Part shown: piece after piece, positions 62,960 through 64,000 of the stretch
How the letters are laid out: the number at the start of each line of letters is the position of its first letter
Position numbering within the stretch: the stretch's first letter is position 1
Assembly (NCBI RefSeq): GCF_041022165.1
Contig: NZ_CP163302.1
Span: 2,356,001 to 2,420,000, forward strand
Direction of reading: 5' to 3'
Length of the DNA stretch: 64,000 bases
From: Sinomonas sp. P10A9
GTDB taxonomy: Bacteria > Actinomycetota > Actinomycetes > Actinomycetales > Micrococcaceae
The notes under the pieces: model-generated
Told to the model about the DNA's origin: nothing
Database searches by the model: none
The model's input: only the letters and a program-made list of their open reading frames with translations
Program-made: the position numbers and the translations under genes

Positions 62960-63298
62960 TCAGATGGCTGAGGCGCCGCGCTCCCCGGTGCGGACGCGAA
63001 CCGCGTCCTGGACCTCGACGACCCAGATCTTGCCGTCGCCCTGGGAGCCGGTCGAGGCCGCAGTGATCATGGATTCGAGGATCTCCTCCGCCTGCTCGTC
63101 CGTGGAGAGGACCTCGATCCGGATCTTGGGGATCAGGTCCACGCTGTACTCGGCGCCGCGGTACACCTGGACGTAGCCGCGCTGGCGGCCATAACCGCTC
63201 GCACCACTCACGGTCAGGCCCTGGACGCCCTCGGACTCGAGCTGTTCACGGATGGCGTCGAGCTTCTCGGGCCGGACGATGGCGGTAATGAGCTTCAC
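62960..63298 (-). CDS. glnB: nitrogen regulatory protein P-II
   Basis: A 112-aa PII trimer subunit that senses 2-oxoglutarate/ATP and controls the adjacent ammonium transporter. T-loop Tyr51 (VYRGAEYSVDL), the modification site of actinobacterial GlnK, is present, as are the B-loop GDGKIWVVEVQDAVRVRTGE. GTG 63298 overlaps the amt stop by four bases (GTGA), so translation is coupled. Confidence 0.95.
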   Translation of the reverse strand: MKLITAIVRPEKLDAIREQLESEGVQGLTVSGASGYGRQRGYVQVYRGAEYSVDLIPKIRIEVLSTDEQAEEILESMITAASTGSQGDGKIWVVEVQDAVRVRTGERGASAI

Positions 63299-64000
63299 GG
63301 GCCAACAGTACCTGCCGGAACCATTCCGGCGAGCACCCCCTCTGAATGTGCTGCAGTGCGCGTCACACCAGGCTGGTGGAGCTTCTCGAGATGCTGTTCG
63401 AGGATCGTCTCGACGGTGTGGCGCACACCCAGCGGGTGGAAGCCGCCGCCCACACCGGCCGGAACTGCATGCGCGGCGTACGCCGTCTCGGCGTGGATCA
63501 CGAGGTCGACGCCGGCCTCCTCGACATCCCGGGCCACCCGGAAGCCCATGACCGCCTTGATCGCGAGGCCGAGTCCGAGGGCCACACCGAAGGAGTAGAC
63601 GAGGACGGCACCGGTTCCGAGGGCCTGGGTCCCCAAGAGGGCGAAGCCGCCGCCGTAGAACAGGCCCTGGCCGGGCACTGGAGCAGCCGGATCTGCCGCG
63701 AGGCCGATGAAGAGCGTGCCGACGATGCCGCCGACGAGGTGCACACCCACCACGTCGAGCGAGTCGTCGAAGCCGAGGCGGTACTTCAGACCCACGGCCA
63801 GTGCGCAGACCCCGCCGGCGACGATGCCGAGCACGATCGCCCACAGGGGGTCGATCGTGGCGCACGACGGCGTGATCGCGACGAGGCCCGCGACCGCACC
63901 GGAAGCGGCGCCGAACGAGGTGGCGTGCCCGTCGCGCACCCGCTCGACCACCAGCCACGAGAGCACGGCGGCGCATGGGGCAACGAGCGTGTTGATCCAG
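63295..64000 (-). CDS. amt: ammonium transporter, N-terminal part outside the window
   Basis: C-terminal ~235 residues of an AmtB-type channel that takes up ammonium. Visible: GAVAGLVAITPSCATIDPLWAI, DDSLDVVGVHLVGGIVGTLFIG with the second conserved pore His (VGVHLVGG), and the transmembrane helices after it. The cytosolic tail has the GVDLVIHAETAY segment. The frame stays open to the right edge (NTLVAP). It is co-expressed with glnB, the standard amt-glnB pair. Confidence 0.93.
   Translation of the reverse strand, partial: WINTLVAPCAAVLSWLVVERVRDGHATSFGAASGAVAGLVAITPSCATIDPLWAIVLGIVAGGVCALAVGLKYRLGFDDSLDVVGVHLVGGIVGTLFIGLAADPAAPVPGQGLFYGGGFALLGTQALGTGAVLVYSFGVALGLGLAIKAVMGFRVARDVEEAGVDLVIHAETAYAAHAVPAGVGGGFHPLGVRHTVETILEQHLEKLHQPGVTRTAAHSEGVLAGMVPAGTVGP

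Overview
The window is 64 kb of high-GC actinobacterial chromosome. Gene content and order point to a Micrococcaceae member (Arthrobacter/Sinomonas-like). The markers are: fasR-fabD-fabH-acpP-fabF followed by a DUF3145 gene; the Nif3/zinc-ribbon pair; the rpsP-khpA-rimM-trmD-rplS-lepB-lepB-rnhB-DUF2469-yraN-comM-dprA-xerC block; homodimeric AceE; AhpE with DUF3052; and two polyprenol-phosphate-mannose transferases. Many genes have a TANNNT -10 box ending 6-7 nt before the start codon and no Shine-Dalgarno, as expected for leaderless actinobacterial mRNAs. The genus is inference; the phylum is firm.

Layout. 1-11.4 kb: tesB (5' end outside), ettA, ssb, tRNA-Arg, then an operon of a mannosyltransferase and a GH2 beta-galactosidase, a GT87-like membrane protein and a second mannosyltransferase. 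11.4-20.4 kb: orn, tRNA-His, def with a His-rich tail, a GapB-like dehydrogenase, rnpB, yaaA, zinc-ribbon/Nif3, msrA, cysK-cysE. 20.4-26 kb: a Tat-exported phosphatase behind a predicted PHO box, gnd, a two-gene small-protein unit, tRNA-Val, ahpE and a DUF3052 gene. 26-35 kb: aceE and the fatty-acid synthesis cluster. 35-37.4 kb: xerC and dprA.

37.5-47.1 kb is the standout: a 9.6-kb integrated element that splits comM (yifB/Mg-chelatase-like). The comM 5' part (47115-48575) ends in a premature stop at the right junction. Its last 32 codons survive at 37427-37525, still overlapping the dprA start. The element carries a large serine integrase at the right end and a tightly overlapping operon of small proteins. 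One of these is a putative replication initiator with iterons inside its own gene. It also has one lone phage structural gene (HK97-type major capsid protein), a second repeat array between the replication operon and the capsid gene, and a cargo arm with an AbiV abortive-infection protein and a HEPN-like protein. No terminase, portal, protease or tail gene is present, so the best reading is a phage satellite or a reduced prophage with defence cargo that sits in, and inactivates, a transformation gene.

47.1-55 kb: the rest of the ribosome-maturation/secretion operon, read right to left, with extended -10 promoters upstream of rpsP and rplS. 55-64 kb: a VOC dioxygenase behind a palindromic operator, an amidohydrolase, a TPP riboswitch and thiC, a 21-bp-period repeat array in two inverted blocks, ffh, a glucose-6-phosphate dehydrogenase paralogue, and glnB-amt (amt runs off the right edge).

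All functional calls come from reading the sequence; no database search was run.
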